From Psychrobacillus sp. FSL K6-4046 (GTDB taxonomy: Bacteria; Bacillota; Bacilli; Bacillales_A; Planococcaceae), in NCBI RefSeq assembly GCF_038624605.1, contig NZ_CP152020.1:1729312-1793311 (forward strand): DNA of 64,000 nucleotides. Direction: 5' to 3'. The notes beneath the pieces are model-generated. The model was not told the DNA's origin and ran no database searches. It saw only the letters and a program-made list of their open reading frames with translations. The translations under genes and the position numbers were made by a program. Position 1 is the stretch's first letter; every line of letters begins with the position of its first letter. This document shows, piece after piece, positions 44,156 to 52,397 of this stretch.

Positions 44156-45452
44156 AAATGGTCTTACAATTTTTTTGATTATGTTGGTTACCTTCATTAT
44201 AGGTGCTTGTTCAGATGATAAGGAAAATAGTTCGTCCACAACTGGCTCACAGGGAGATGGAGACAAAGTTGCCACATCAGGAGATAAGGAAACAGTAAAC
44301 TTAACCATTGGAAGCTGGAGAACAGAGGATGTTTCGAAATATGAAAAAGTAATCGCACTTTTTAACGAAACACACCCGGAAATACAGGTAGAATTTAACC
44401 CGACTAAAAATACAGAATACAATACAGTATTAAATACTGCACTACAAGCAGGAGAGGGCCCTGACATTTTTCATTTAAGACCTTATGGTGCAGGATTAAA
44501 GCTAGTGGATGCTGGATTTGTAGAGCCGATTAGTGATTTAGAAGGGTTAGGCCAGTATTCCGATGAATTTCTAGCTGCATCTCGAGGAGCTGACGGAGAG
44601 CAATACGGGGTTCCCCTGAATATTAGCTCCACTCAATTCTTCTACAATAAAAAGATATTCGCAGACCATGGAATTGAAATCCCTACAACGTGGGATGAGT
44701 TTATAGAAGTGAATGAGAAGCTATTAGAAGCCGGAGTTACGCCTATTGCAATGGGAACTAAAGAAGGTTGGCTATTGTCGTTAACCCATGGAATAGTTGG
44801 AGCAGGGGTTGTTGATGGAAATACCTTTGCAGAAAAGCTGATCAAAGGGGAAACGGATTTTACTGATTCGGCATTTAAAGAGTCCATTCAAGTAATGAAT
44901 GATTTAAAGAAATACTTCCCGAAAAACTCTGAGGGGCTAGGAATGGATGATATTCGCACGATGTTTGCTATGGAGCAGGCAGCGATGTTCCCACTTGGGA
45001 GCTGGGAAATTCCCGTAGTTAACGATTTAAACGGAGACTTAGATTATGGGTATTTCGCAATGCCGTCTAAGCAAGGAAATCAAACAGTAACTTCGTGGGT
45101 TGACGGTTCATTTGCGATAAATGCAAATTCTAAAAACAAAGAAGCAGCTAAGGTGTTTCTTCAGTTTTTAACAACAAAGGAATTTGGAGAGCTTTTTGTG
45201 AAAGAATTTAATATGATTAGTGCAATTCCTGGGATCAGTTCAGAAGATGAGCTTCTTAGTGAGCTAAGTAAAGCGGTGGAAACAAGTTCAACCCCGTATT
45301 ATTGGGTTATAAATTTTACAGGTGGAGATCCTACTACAAAAACTGTCCTAGAAACAGAATTACAAGGAATGTATCTTGGCGAGGTTACACCAGAGGAAGT
45401 AGCCGATAAGGTGCAAAAAAGTGCTGAATCGTGGTTTTCCCCCTTTCAATAA
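44139..45452 (+). CDS. ABC transporter extracellular solute-binding protein (CUT1, family 1)
   Basis: A 437-residue lipoprotein: signal peptide with lipobox IIGA-C, a Ser/Gly/Asp-rich linker, then a family-1 binding fold (LTIGSWRTEDV, FNETHPEIQVEF, GEGPDIFHL, FFYNKKIFADHGIEIPTTWDEF in two adjacent segments). AAAGGAGAG precedes the ATG inside the end of the hydrolase gene. It binds an unidentified sugar or oligosaccharide for the two permeases that follow. Confidence 0.93.
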   Translation: MKSWIKNGLTIFLIMLVTFIIGACSDDKENSSSTTGSQGDGDKVATSGDKETVNLTIGSWRTEDVSKYEKVIALFNETHPEIQVEFNPTKNTEYNTVLNTALQAGEGPDIFHLRPYGAGLKLVDAGFVEPISDLEGLGQYSDEFLAASRGADGEQYGVPLNISSTQFFYNKKIFADHGIEIPTTWDEFIEVNEKLLEAGVTPIAMGTKEGWLLSLTHGIVGAGVVDGNTFAEKLIKGETDFTDSAFKESIQVMNDLKKYFPKNSEGLGMDDIRTMFAMEQAAMFPLGSWEIPVVNDLNGDLDYGYFAMPSKQGNQTVTSWVDGSFAINANSKNKEAAKVFLQFLTTKEFGELFVKEFNMISAIPGISSEDELLSELSKAVETSSTPYYWVINFTGGDPTTKTVLETELQGMYLGEVTPEEVADKVQKSAESWFSPFQ

Positions 45453-45474
45453 ATAAGTAAGGAGGCTGTGAAAT

Positions 45475-46416
45475 ATGTCAGAAGAAACAGCTCCAGTAAA
45501 GCGTTCAAAGAAGGGGAAGGGGTGGACGATCCACCTTTTCCCCGTCCCTATATTAATCATTTATGGGATGTTTGTACTCTATCCTATACTAGCAGCATTA
45601 TCATATAGCTTCTTCTCCTTTAAAGGATTCACAAGAGATGCCTTTGTTGGTTTGGATAATTTTGTCACTCTCTTTACTACAGAGCCTTATGGGTCCATGT
45701 TTAGGAATGCTTTTTCCCATAATGTCCTTTACTTTTGCATACAAATGGTTGTCATAAATGGCCTTGCTTTTCTTTTAGCTTTTATAGTCTATAAAAAAGT
45801 AAAAGGTGCTGAATTTTTCAAAGTAGCTTTTTTCTTACCGCGGTTATTATCAGTTATTGTAGTTGGTTTCTTGTGGAAGCTAATCTTAAATCCTAACTTT
45901 GGTACACTCAATCTTATTTTAGGAAAGCTTGGTTTAGAAGATCTACAAAGAGCATGGTTGGGTGAGCCAGAAACAGCTCTAATTTCCATTATCCTTGTGA
46001 ACTGTTGGTTCGGCTTGGGGTTTGGTGTACTAATATTTTTAGCTGGTTTCCAAAGCATTCCAGGTGAACTCATCGAAGCTGCAAGACTGGATGGAGCAAA
46101 GGGAGTTTCCATGTTACGAAAGATATACATCCCATTAATGATTCCATCTATATTGATTATGACGGTTTTGACCTTTATTCAATCGTTCGAAGCATTTGAG
46201 CTCGTTTATGCTATGCAAGGCTCGATGGGAGAACCATATTACTCAACAGATACAATGGCAGTATTTTTTTATCGACTTGCCTTTGGTAGCTCCACTGCTT
46301 CTAGCTCAACGGCAATTGGACTTGGCTCCGCACTTGCGACTGTTTTATTTTTCTTCATATTAATATGTACAATGATCTTCCTAAAGCTTATGAATAAAAA
46401 AGAAGTACAAATGTAA
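45475..46416 (+). CDS. ABC sugar permease (MalF-like, CUT1)
   Basis: 313 residues, about six TM helices, with the EAA loop IPGELIEAARLDGAKGVSMLRKIYIPLM (given in part) contacting the ATPase. AAGGAGG precedes the ATG. Forms a heterodimer with the next product. Confidence 0.93.
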   Translation: MSEETAPVKRSKKGKGWTIHLFPVPILIIYGMFVLYPILAALSYSFFSFKGFTRDAFVGLDNFVTLFTTEPYGSMFRNAFSHNVLYFCIQMVVINGLAFLLAFIVYKKVKGAEFFKVAFFLPRLLSVIVVGFLWKLILNPNFGTLNLILGKLGLEDLQRAWLGEPETALISIILVNCWFGLGFGVLIFLAGFQSIPGELIEAARLDGAKGVSMLRKIYIPLMIPSILIMTVLTFIQSFEAFELVYAMQGSMGEPYYSTDTMAVFFYRLAFGSSTASSSTAIGLGSALATVLFFFILICTMIFLKLMNKKEVQM

Positions 46417-46428
46417 GAGGTGAAAAGT

Positions 46429-47256
46429 ATGGAGAAAAATACTATTTGGACCAGGCCATTTTATTATATTGTCATGTTCGGAGTTGCTACCGTCAGCTTA
46501 TATCCAATTTTTTTAATGTTTATGTCTTCTTTTAAATCTAGTTCGGAGATATTCAAGGATCCCTTAGGATTACCTACAAGCTTTAGTCTAGATACGTACA
46601 GAACGTTATTAAATAAGATTCCATTTGACCAATATTTTTATAATAGTGTCATGGTGAGCGTTACTTCTGTAGTTCTAGTCGTGTTATTTTGTTCTTTGGC
46701 TGCATTTTATATTGCTCGATTTAACTTTAGCTGGAATAGTGCCATTTTCTTTGTGTTTTTGCTAGGTATGATGATTCCGATAAAGCTTGGGATAGTTCCG
46801 TTATTTATCTTGATGCGTGATCTAGGCCTCATCAATTCTTTATGGTCTTTAATACTTATGAATATAGCTACTGGTGCCCCTATTACAATGCTTATTTTAA
46901 CAGGCTTTTTCAAGACGTTACCGATGGAACTTGAGGAGGCGGCAAGGATGGATGGGGCTGGGAATCTTCGTACCCTTTGGCATGTGCTTCTTCCACTTAT
47001 GCGACCTGCTATAGGAACAGTTGTCATAATAAACTTTATAGCTGCTTGGAATGACTTTTTCTTCCCGCTCATATTTATAACTGAAAAGGCAAAAATGACG
47101 ATTCCTGTTGGTATGCTTTCTCTTTTTGGGGAGCATTCAGCCGACTGGGGGTCTTTGTTTGCAGGGCTAACATTAGCTTCATTGCCTATGATGGTTCTTT
47201 TTCTCCTTGCATCGAAGCAGTTTATGGAAGGGCTAACGGCAGGAGCTGTAAAATGA
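46429..47256 (+). CDS. ABC sugar permease (MalG-like, CUT1)
   Basis: 275 residues, six TM helices, with the EAA loop PMELEEAARMDGAGNLRTLW. The start is the ATG at 46429 with AGAGGTG seven bases upstream; the GTG at 46420 would overlap that site. No ATP-binding subunit follows, so the importer must use a shared MsmX-type ATPase encoded elsewhere (inference from CUT1 systems in Bacilli). Confidence 0.92.
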   Translation: MEKNTIWTRPFYYIVMFGVATVSLYPIFLMFMSSFKSSSEIFKDPLGLPTSFSLDTYRTLLNKIPFDQYFYNSVMVSVTSVVLVVLFCSLAAFYIARFNFSWNSAIFFVFLLGMMIPIKLGIVPLFILMRDLGLINSLWSLILMNIATGAPITMLILTGFFKTLPMELEEAARMDGAGNLRTLWHVLLPLMRPAIGTVVIINFIAAWNDFFFPLIFITEKAKMTIPVGMLSLFGEHSADWGSLFAGLTLASLPMMVLFLLASKQFMEGLTAGAVK

Positions 47257-47353
47257 GGGACGTAGATTTAAAAAGGCAGGCAAGGAATGTAGAAGTAAGA
47301 TGGCATGGCTTTTGGTAAAAGGGATTCTCTTTCATAATAGTGAATCTAACAAT

Positions 47354-47367
47354 AGGAAACGTTTCCT
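47354..47367. promoter_or_regulatory. LacI/GalR-type palindrome AGGAAACGTTTCCT
   Basis: A perfect 14-bp palindrome with the central ACGT and AAACGTTT core typical of LacI-family operators. It lies in the 373-base gap after the ABC operon, which holds no gene apart from this site and a hairpin. No LacI-family gene is in the window. Confidence 0.5.
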
Positions 47368-47394
47368 AAAGAGTTTCATCATATTACTGAATTT

Positions 47395-47424
47395 CCTCGT
47401 GAGTCACATCTCTCGGGGTTTTTT
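47395..47424 (+). terminator. Terminator in the gap after the ABC sugar operon
   Basis: CCTCGTGAG / CTCTCGGGG stem with one mismatch, 6-base loop and T6. Confidence 0.75.
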
Positions 47425-47629
47425 GGTGATTATAGTAAAGATCGCGTCTTCATATGTAGACTAATACTTTTCTATACGTAGAAAAATTAGTCATACCGCA
47501 ATCGACATGCCGAAATTCTAATAATTTTTCCTTTGTATTAACAGTGAGGGAGGTGGCGAATGTTTTCTAGAAGTTAATCGTATATATAAAGATAAGTATA
47601 CGATTTTTGTAGATAAGGAAGTGTTAAAG

Positions 47630-48043
47630 GTGAAACTAATTTCTAAATCACCTTCCTCTAAGAATGGGAAAAATATATTTTTAATACTACTTATTTTTGC
47701 AATTGTTCTTAGCATCGTTTGGTTACTTAAAAGTAGCAACAGCACTAATGTCTCGGGAGATTTAACTGAAAATATCCATATTGCTGCAAGTTCTCTGCTG
47801 AAGGAAGATCCCACTATTTCGGAGTTCACAATTGACAAGATTAAGCTAAGTCATAAAAACAAAGAGTCAGAAGAGGTATATATAATAACTTTCTCCATTA
47901 AACCTACAGATCCAACAAATTTTATACTGACAGGAGGAGGGGTTAAGGGCGAAAGTGGTTGGATCAATGAAAAAGTGAATTATGTAACGGTCAAGGATAA
48001 CGAGACACTAGTATTCAGTACTACACCTATGGAGGGTCATTAA
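47630..48043 (+). CDS. Single-pass membrane protein, tandem paralog 1
   Basis: 137 residues, starting at GTG 47630 after AAGGAAG; the GTG three codons upstream is too close to that site. One N-terminal TM helix (about 15-33) precedes an extracellular domain ending GGGVKGESGW ... NYVTVKDNETLVFSTTP. The next gene is clearly homologous along the whole length (shared MKLIS start, EFT-[IL]-D, FILxGxGVKGExGW, NYVTV, LVFST-P). Function not recognised. Confidence 0.75.
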   Translation: MKLISKSPSSKNGKNIFLILLIFAIVLSIVWLLKSSNSTNVSGDLTENIHIAASSLLKEDPTISEFTIDKIKLSHKNKESEEVYIITFSIKPTDPTNFILTGGGVKGESGWINEKVNYVTVKDNETLVFSTTPMEGH

Positions 48044-48161
48044 AATAGGAAAAGTGGGATTCTGGGGTTTAAGATTCAGACTACTAGAGTTATTGCCTCA
48101 CCAGGATTATCGATGTTATTTATGTAAATTACGTTTACTTTTATGAAAGGGGGAGCTAGCC

Positions 48162-48584
48162 GTGAAGCTAATCTCAACTACACCATATCAAAAAATTTTA
48201 ATGCTTAAATTATCTTTTTTGATTCTTTGTTTTCTTTTAGTTATGGCTGTTCCTTTTTGGTTTTTCTTTTTAAGGGGAGGTTCAGCAGAAGATGAGCTAA
48301 GAGAACGAATTACGGATACAGCAACGGAGAATTTGAAAAATGATGACATGGTAACCGAATTTACTTTAGACGATCTAGAGTTAAGCTATACAAATGAAGC
48401 TTCGGAAGACGTATATAGATTAGAATTCTCCGTTAAGAGCATAAATCCAGATAGCTTTATATTAGCTGGAAGAGGTGTAAAAGGAGAAGACGGATGGGTC
48501 CATCAGCTTGAAAATTATGTGACAGTCAGAAATGATAAAAGCTTAGTATTTAGTACCATTCCCGAAGAGCAAGACCCACACTAA
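48162..48584 (+). CDS. Single-pass membrane protein, tandem paralog 2
   Basis: 140 residues, GTG start after AAAGGGGGAG. One TM helix at about 15-33 (LSFLILCFLLVMAVPFWFFF), then an extracellular domain homologous to the preceding gene product (EFTLDDLELSYTNE, GRGVKGEDGW, NYVTVRNDKSLVFST). A local duplication, diverged to roughly half identity by eye. The domain is not a family I recognise. Confidence 0.78.
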   Translation: MKLISTTPYQKILMLKLSFLILCFLLVMAVPFWFFFLRGGSAEDELRERITDTATENLKNDDMVTEFTLDDLELSYTNEASEDVYRLEFSVKSINPDSFILAGRGVKGEDGWVHQLENYVTVRNDKSLVFSTIPEEQDPH

Positions 48585-48767
48585 ATAAATATCGGAAGTT
48601 GCCACAGAACCAGTACTAGTCCTTCTTATTACCTTCTACAGGAACAGTTTAGATGAGTAGCTAATTGAACTGTAAACTCTTATTTTCTTTTTTACAGCTG
48701 TTCATAAATTTTATTAGTAGCAGCCAGCATTAAATTTAATTGTGTATTACAAGTTAGCTGTATGTAA

Positions 48768-49502
48768 TTATCGAGTTGAGCCTGAGAAATTAAGCTGATT
48801 ACTATTTATCTCCTTCACCCATTGACTATTATTCCAAATAGTTGGGTTGTCAATCGTTTCGTTTTCTCCTCGAACCATAAAATCATAAGTATCCTTCCCA
48901 CCTGTATACCAATCAACAATGACCAGCTGATCATTTTCATTACGCACTAGAAATTCAGTGGCTTCACCAAAGCTACCTTGATTATAATTGATTTCTGCAG
49001 GTAAGTGTAAATAGAGAAAACCTCCATCCTCATTGTTCGTATACTCCACTTCCCAATCTACATCACGAGTGGCAATACCCACACTTTGTACAAAGTCATC
49101 TGCAAGCTTAATCGTGAAATACAAGTCAAATTGGGATTGTATCTTCTTTTGTGTATAATGTACAAGGTTTTCATTATTCATAAAAGCATTCAATTCAATA
49201 TCCGTACCATTCCATATCGCCTTATAATAGTCGGTCAGCGCTCTTGCACACATTTCATAAGCATTTTTTGCATCCTGAATAGATAGCTCTCCTTTGTTTT
49301 TTGCTTCATAATGAGGAGGGCCATCTACATTCTGTTCTGAGCCGGGTGTAATTACAGAGGAAAATTCACTAAGTGTGCTGGTACTATCTGAGACTTCATG
49401 TATATCTTTTTCGTTATTATCAGTTGTTTTAACTGGATTACACCCTACTAATACAAGTCCAGTTACGATGGTTACTTGACGAAAGTCACATGTATTTTTA
49501 AT
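48768..49502 (-). CDS. Putative lipoprotein without a standard start codon
   Basis: The frame is open from a TAA just above 49502 down to 48768 (about 244 codons) and contains a lipobox-like VLVG-C preceded by a short hydrophobic stretch TIVTGLVLVG, as expected for a lipoprotein signal. There is no ATG, GTG or TTG before that cysteine. The first codons read ATT-AAA-AAT, where ATG-AAA would be expected. The first ATG (49253) is far inside and has no ribosome binding site. It follows the ZIP gene by 12 bases on the same strand. Either an ATT start with coupling, a mutated start, or a frameshift. The domain (YYKAIWNGTDIELNAFM ... GGKDTYDFMV) is not recognised. Confidence 0.6.
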   Translation of the reverse strand: MKNTCDFRQVTIVTGLVLVGCNPVKTTDNNEKDIHEVSDSTSTLSEFSSVITPGSEQNVDGPPHYEAKNKGELSIQDAKNAYEMCARALTDYYKAIWNGTDIELNAFMNNENLVHYTQKKIQSQFDLYFTIKLADDFVQSVGIATRDVDWEVEYTNNEDGGFLYLHLPAEINYNQGSFGEATEFLVRNENDQLVIVDWYTGGKDTYDFMVRGENETIDNPTIWNNSQWVKEINSNQLNFSGSTR

Positions 49503-49514
49503 TTATTATGATTT

Positions 49515-50141
49515 TCAGTTGCCTCTAAAAAAAGGAACAATAAATTCTTTTAAGCTGATTGTACCAATAAGGTAAATAGAAACCCCCATAAAAATCCCTT
49601 GGATTCTAGTTGAGACAATCAGGTGTTCCCCAATCCAAATGAAAGAAATAAAACAAATGGAGAGAGAAATAAAACAAATCATTAAGCCTATGATTTTCTT
49701 CTTATAAAGCAGAAAAAGTGTTGTAAGAGCAAATCCTTCTGGAATATGATGCAGTACTGTAGAAATAGTGATGGATAAAGGGAACGAATCATTATGAAGT
49801 AACGAGCCAATGGTCAGACTTAAGGGAATCGTATGTAAAAATAGTCCAATAATCAGAGGACTTATTGTACGTGTTTCATTGTTTGTAGCGTGTCGATGTG
49901 GAATTATTAAGCTATACAAGTAGTAACCGCTAATGAATCCTAAAAACAACCCTAGCTTTTCAAAGGACTCGAGAGCTTCTGGAACAATTTCAAATACCAG
50001 TAAACCAATTAATAATAATCCACATAACAACCCGAATATTTTTTCATATTTTTGGTGAAGTATCCCATACACCATATAAGCAGCTATAAATCCTATTGAA
50101 AGGCTAAGAAATAAAATAAAGCCTAAAAAGATTACTGTCAT
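49515..50141 (-). CDS. ZIP-family metal transporter-like protein
   Basis: 208 residues with about seven hydrophobic helices. TM4-like FLHTIPLSLTIG and TM5-like LHHIPEGFALTTLF correspond to the ZIP metal-site helices; the HxxPEG motif is conserved while TM4 is less canonical. It probably moves Zn2+ or another divalent metal. AAGAGGTC precedes the ATG. It forms a probable operon with the lipoprotein frame downstream. Confidence 0.75.
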   Translation of the reverse strand: MTVIFLGFILFLSLSIGFIAAYMVYGILHQKYEKIFGLLCGLLLIGLLVFEIVPEALESFEKLGLFLGFISGYYLYSLIIPHRHATNNETRTISPLIIGLFLHTIPLSLTIGSLLHNDSFPLSITISTVLHHIPEGFALTTLFLLYKKKIIGLMICFISLSICFISFIWIGEHLIVSTRIQGIFMGVSIYLIGTISLKEFIVPFFRGN

Positions 50142-50240
50142 TTTTGACCTCTTTCGTTTTAAAGTTTTACATTAATTTGAGTTAAATCCATAATTAAAAA
50201 TGTGATATACCTTTTTACATAGACAGATATAATTTATTAA

Positions 50241-50540
50241 CGCTTTGTTAAAGTTATTGGTTGATTTTAACTAAACATTTCTTTTATTCCGACTGTACAA
50301 TTTAAATGACTATTCATAAATAATTTTTGAAATTAAAGCCGTTCTCCATTTATTGATTGGAGCACCAGACGGCGACTCCTACGGGATGAGTGAGACAGAT
50401 AAGACATCACAACCACGCGCGAAAGCGATGGGTGATGGCTTATCGCTCACCCCGAGGAAAGCGTCCGGCTGGTGCGAAAAATCAATTCTACTTGCCGATT
50501 TAGAACACATCATAAATCAACCCTAGCCTTTAACATTGCC
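50241..50540 (-). mobile_element. MITE-like element, copy D (inverted)
   Basis: A 300-bp copy between CGCTTTGTTAAAG-N6-GGTTGATTT at the left and, inverted, GGCAATGTTAAAGG-N5-GGTTGATTT at the right: the clearest terminal inverted repeats of the family. The palindromic core (about 50345-50490) matches copies A and B. The right flank matches copy B over about 60 bp. No convincing target duplication remains (TTTATTAA versus AATAATTA). The rest of the 50142-50750 gap holds only the mutA leader. Confidence 0.78.
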
Positions 50541-50750
50541 AATAATTATAAGAATAGAGAAAAATGGATTCAATTATTGTTTTATTTTCAAATTATATGT
50601 TCGATCGCTGATACACAGAAGAGAATCGGACTGTTTAGGAAATTATCCTTAATATACTGATAAGTCATTAAATCACTTTATTACCTTGAATCACTCATGT
50701 AGAATAGATATATAACAATAATTATATAAGGGGGAAGCGAAAGCGTTCAT

Positions 50751-52397
50751 ATGACTATAAACGACATGAAGCAAACCAAATTTAATGAAGCAAGCTTTAC
50801 GGAATGGGAGCAGGCTGCAGTAAAATCATTAAAAGGTAAATCGTTAGAATCTTTAGAAACTAAGACGTTAGAAGATATTATATTGAAACCGCTTTACACA
50901 TTAGCGGATTTGGAAAATATCCCCGATGAACAAACTAAAACTGTAAGAGAAAGTAAAGAATCAGCAAGCTGGAAGGTTGCACAGCAATCAGTAGGGTTAA
51001 CATCAGAGGAAATTCTATCTAATCTGAACGAAAGCCTTTCCAAAGGAAATAATGTCATTAATTATAAAGTAAAGATTGACCACAAGTGGAATGATTCACA
51101 GCTTCAGGAGTTGAAGGAGCTTTTCCAACATTATGAGGTGTTACTTGATGTAAAAAATGATCCAAGTTTCTTAAAGCACTTTGATTATTTAAATGGTTCT
51201 ATAATAGGAGCAGAAGAAGAGTTTAAAGGAGCTCGTACATTACATTTAGATGGCTCCAAGTTACATAAGGCTGGTGGGGATGCAATTAGCGAATTAGCGA
51301 GCGTATTAGTGCAAGCGGATACATTTGTGCATCTTCATGGTATCGAGAAAGTAGAAGAAAATGCTTTTGTACAATTTTCAGTAGACACTAATTTCTTTAT
51401 GGAAATTGCAAAGCTGAGAGCTTTTAGAATACTTTGGAAGGCGTTTGGAGAAGCATTTGGTAAAGAAAATGCGAAGGCTATACCGGTATATGCAGAAACC
51501 TCTCTCCGGTCTTTCTCAGCACTTGATGAAACAGTAAACTTATTGCGTGCTGGTAACAGTACATTGTCTTGCGTATTGGGTGGTGCAGATTTTGTAAGTG
51601 CATATCCATATAATTATTTAACTGGCACAACTGCAACTTCTAACCGTATTGCTCGCAATATGCAACTTGTACTAAAGGAAGAAACACATATTCAACGTGT
51701 AATCGATGCAGCTGGAGGCTCTTTCTATATTGAGTCATTGACTAAACAGCTTGTTGAGAAGGCTTGGGCATATTTTATTGAGCTTATGAAAGATAGCTCC
51801 CCAGAATCGAGAGAAAGTATGCTACTTCAACGAGCTCAAGAGAAATGGGAGCTACAGTTAAAGGCAGTGTCATCTCGAAAAAAATCTCTAATCGGTACGA
51901 ATAATTATGCTAACCCCGTTGATGTAATAGAAAATCCGGTTAAACATACGGACTATAAACGTTTAGCAGAACCTTTTGAAGACCTACGAAAAGCTTTTAA
52001 ACAGACTCCACTTAAGACTGCCATACTTCCTTATGGTGTTCTAAAGGAGTATAAGCCTAGACTGGACTATGTTAATGGCTTTTTGAATGCGATCGGAATT
52101 ACTCCCGTCCTTGCAGAAGCCAATTTAAAGCCATTTGATTTACAGCAGTGGATCGAGAATGACAATATTCAATATGCTGTTTTTGTAGGTAATGATGACC
52201 AAACAGCTGGACTAGTACCTGCTCTATTGAATGAAAAGCTTTCCGTGCCATTAGATGTAGCAGGGAAGTTCGAGGAGTATGAGGATTGGTTAGAAGCAGG
52301 GCTCTCTGGTTCTATTTATGCAGGACAGTCTCTTCTTATAAAAGGAAAAGAATTACTGGCACTAGCTCAGAAGGAGGGTTCACATGACAACGCCTAA
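50751..52397 (+). CDS. mutA: Methylmalonyl-CoA mutase small (beta) subunit
   Basis: 548 residues, the non-catalytic subunit homologous to MutB. The family barrel segments [21 protein letters not shown] and YPYNYLTG...[10 protein letters not shown] are seen. The C-terminal B12-like domain lacks the DxHxxG cobalamin motif, as expected for this subunit. GGGGGAAG lies about 14 bases before the ATG. Its end overlaps the mutB start by 14 bases. Confidence 0.93.
   Translation: MTINDMKQTKFNEASFTEWEQAAVKSLKGKSLESLETKTLEDIILKPLYTLADLENIPDEQTKTVRESKESASWKVAQQSVGLTSEEILSNLNESLSKGNNVINYKVKIDHKWNDSQLQELKELFQHYEVLLDVKNDPSFLKHFDYLNGSIIGAEEEFKGARTLHLDGSKLHKAGGDAISELASVLVQADTFVHLHGIEKVEENAFVQFSVDTNFFMEIAKLRAFRILWKAFGEAFGKENAKAIPVYAETSLRSFSALDETVNLLRAGNSTLSCVLGGADFVSAYPYNYLTGTTATSNRIARNMQLVLKEETHIQRVIDAAGGSFYIESLTKQLVEKAWAYFIELMKDSSPESRESMLLQRAQEKWELQLKAVSSRKKSLIGTNNYANPVDVIENPVKHTDYKRLAEPFEDLRKAFKQTPLKTAILPYGVLKEYKPRLDYVNGFLNAIGITPVLAEANLKPFDLQQWIENDNIQYAVFVGNDDQTAGLVPALLNEKLSVPLDVAGKFEEYEDWLEAGLSGSIYAGQSLLIKGKELLALAQKEGSHDNA

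Noticed and set aside
47354-47367. Catabolite-responsive (cre) site
   Set aside because: cre sites have an extra base on each side of the central CG (TGNAANCGNTTNCA). This palindrome lacks that spacing and fits a specific LacI-type operator better.
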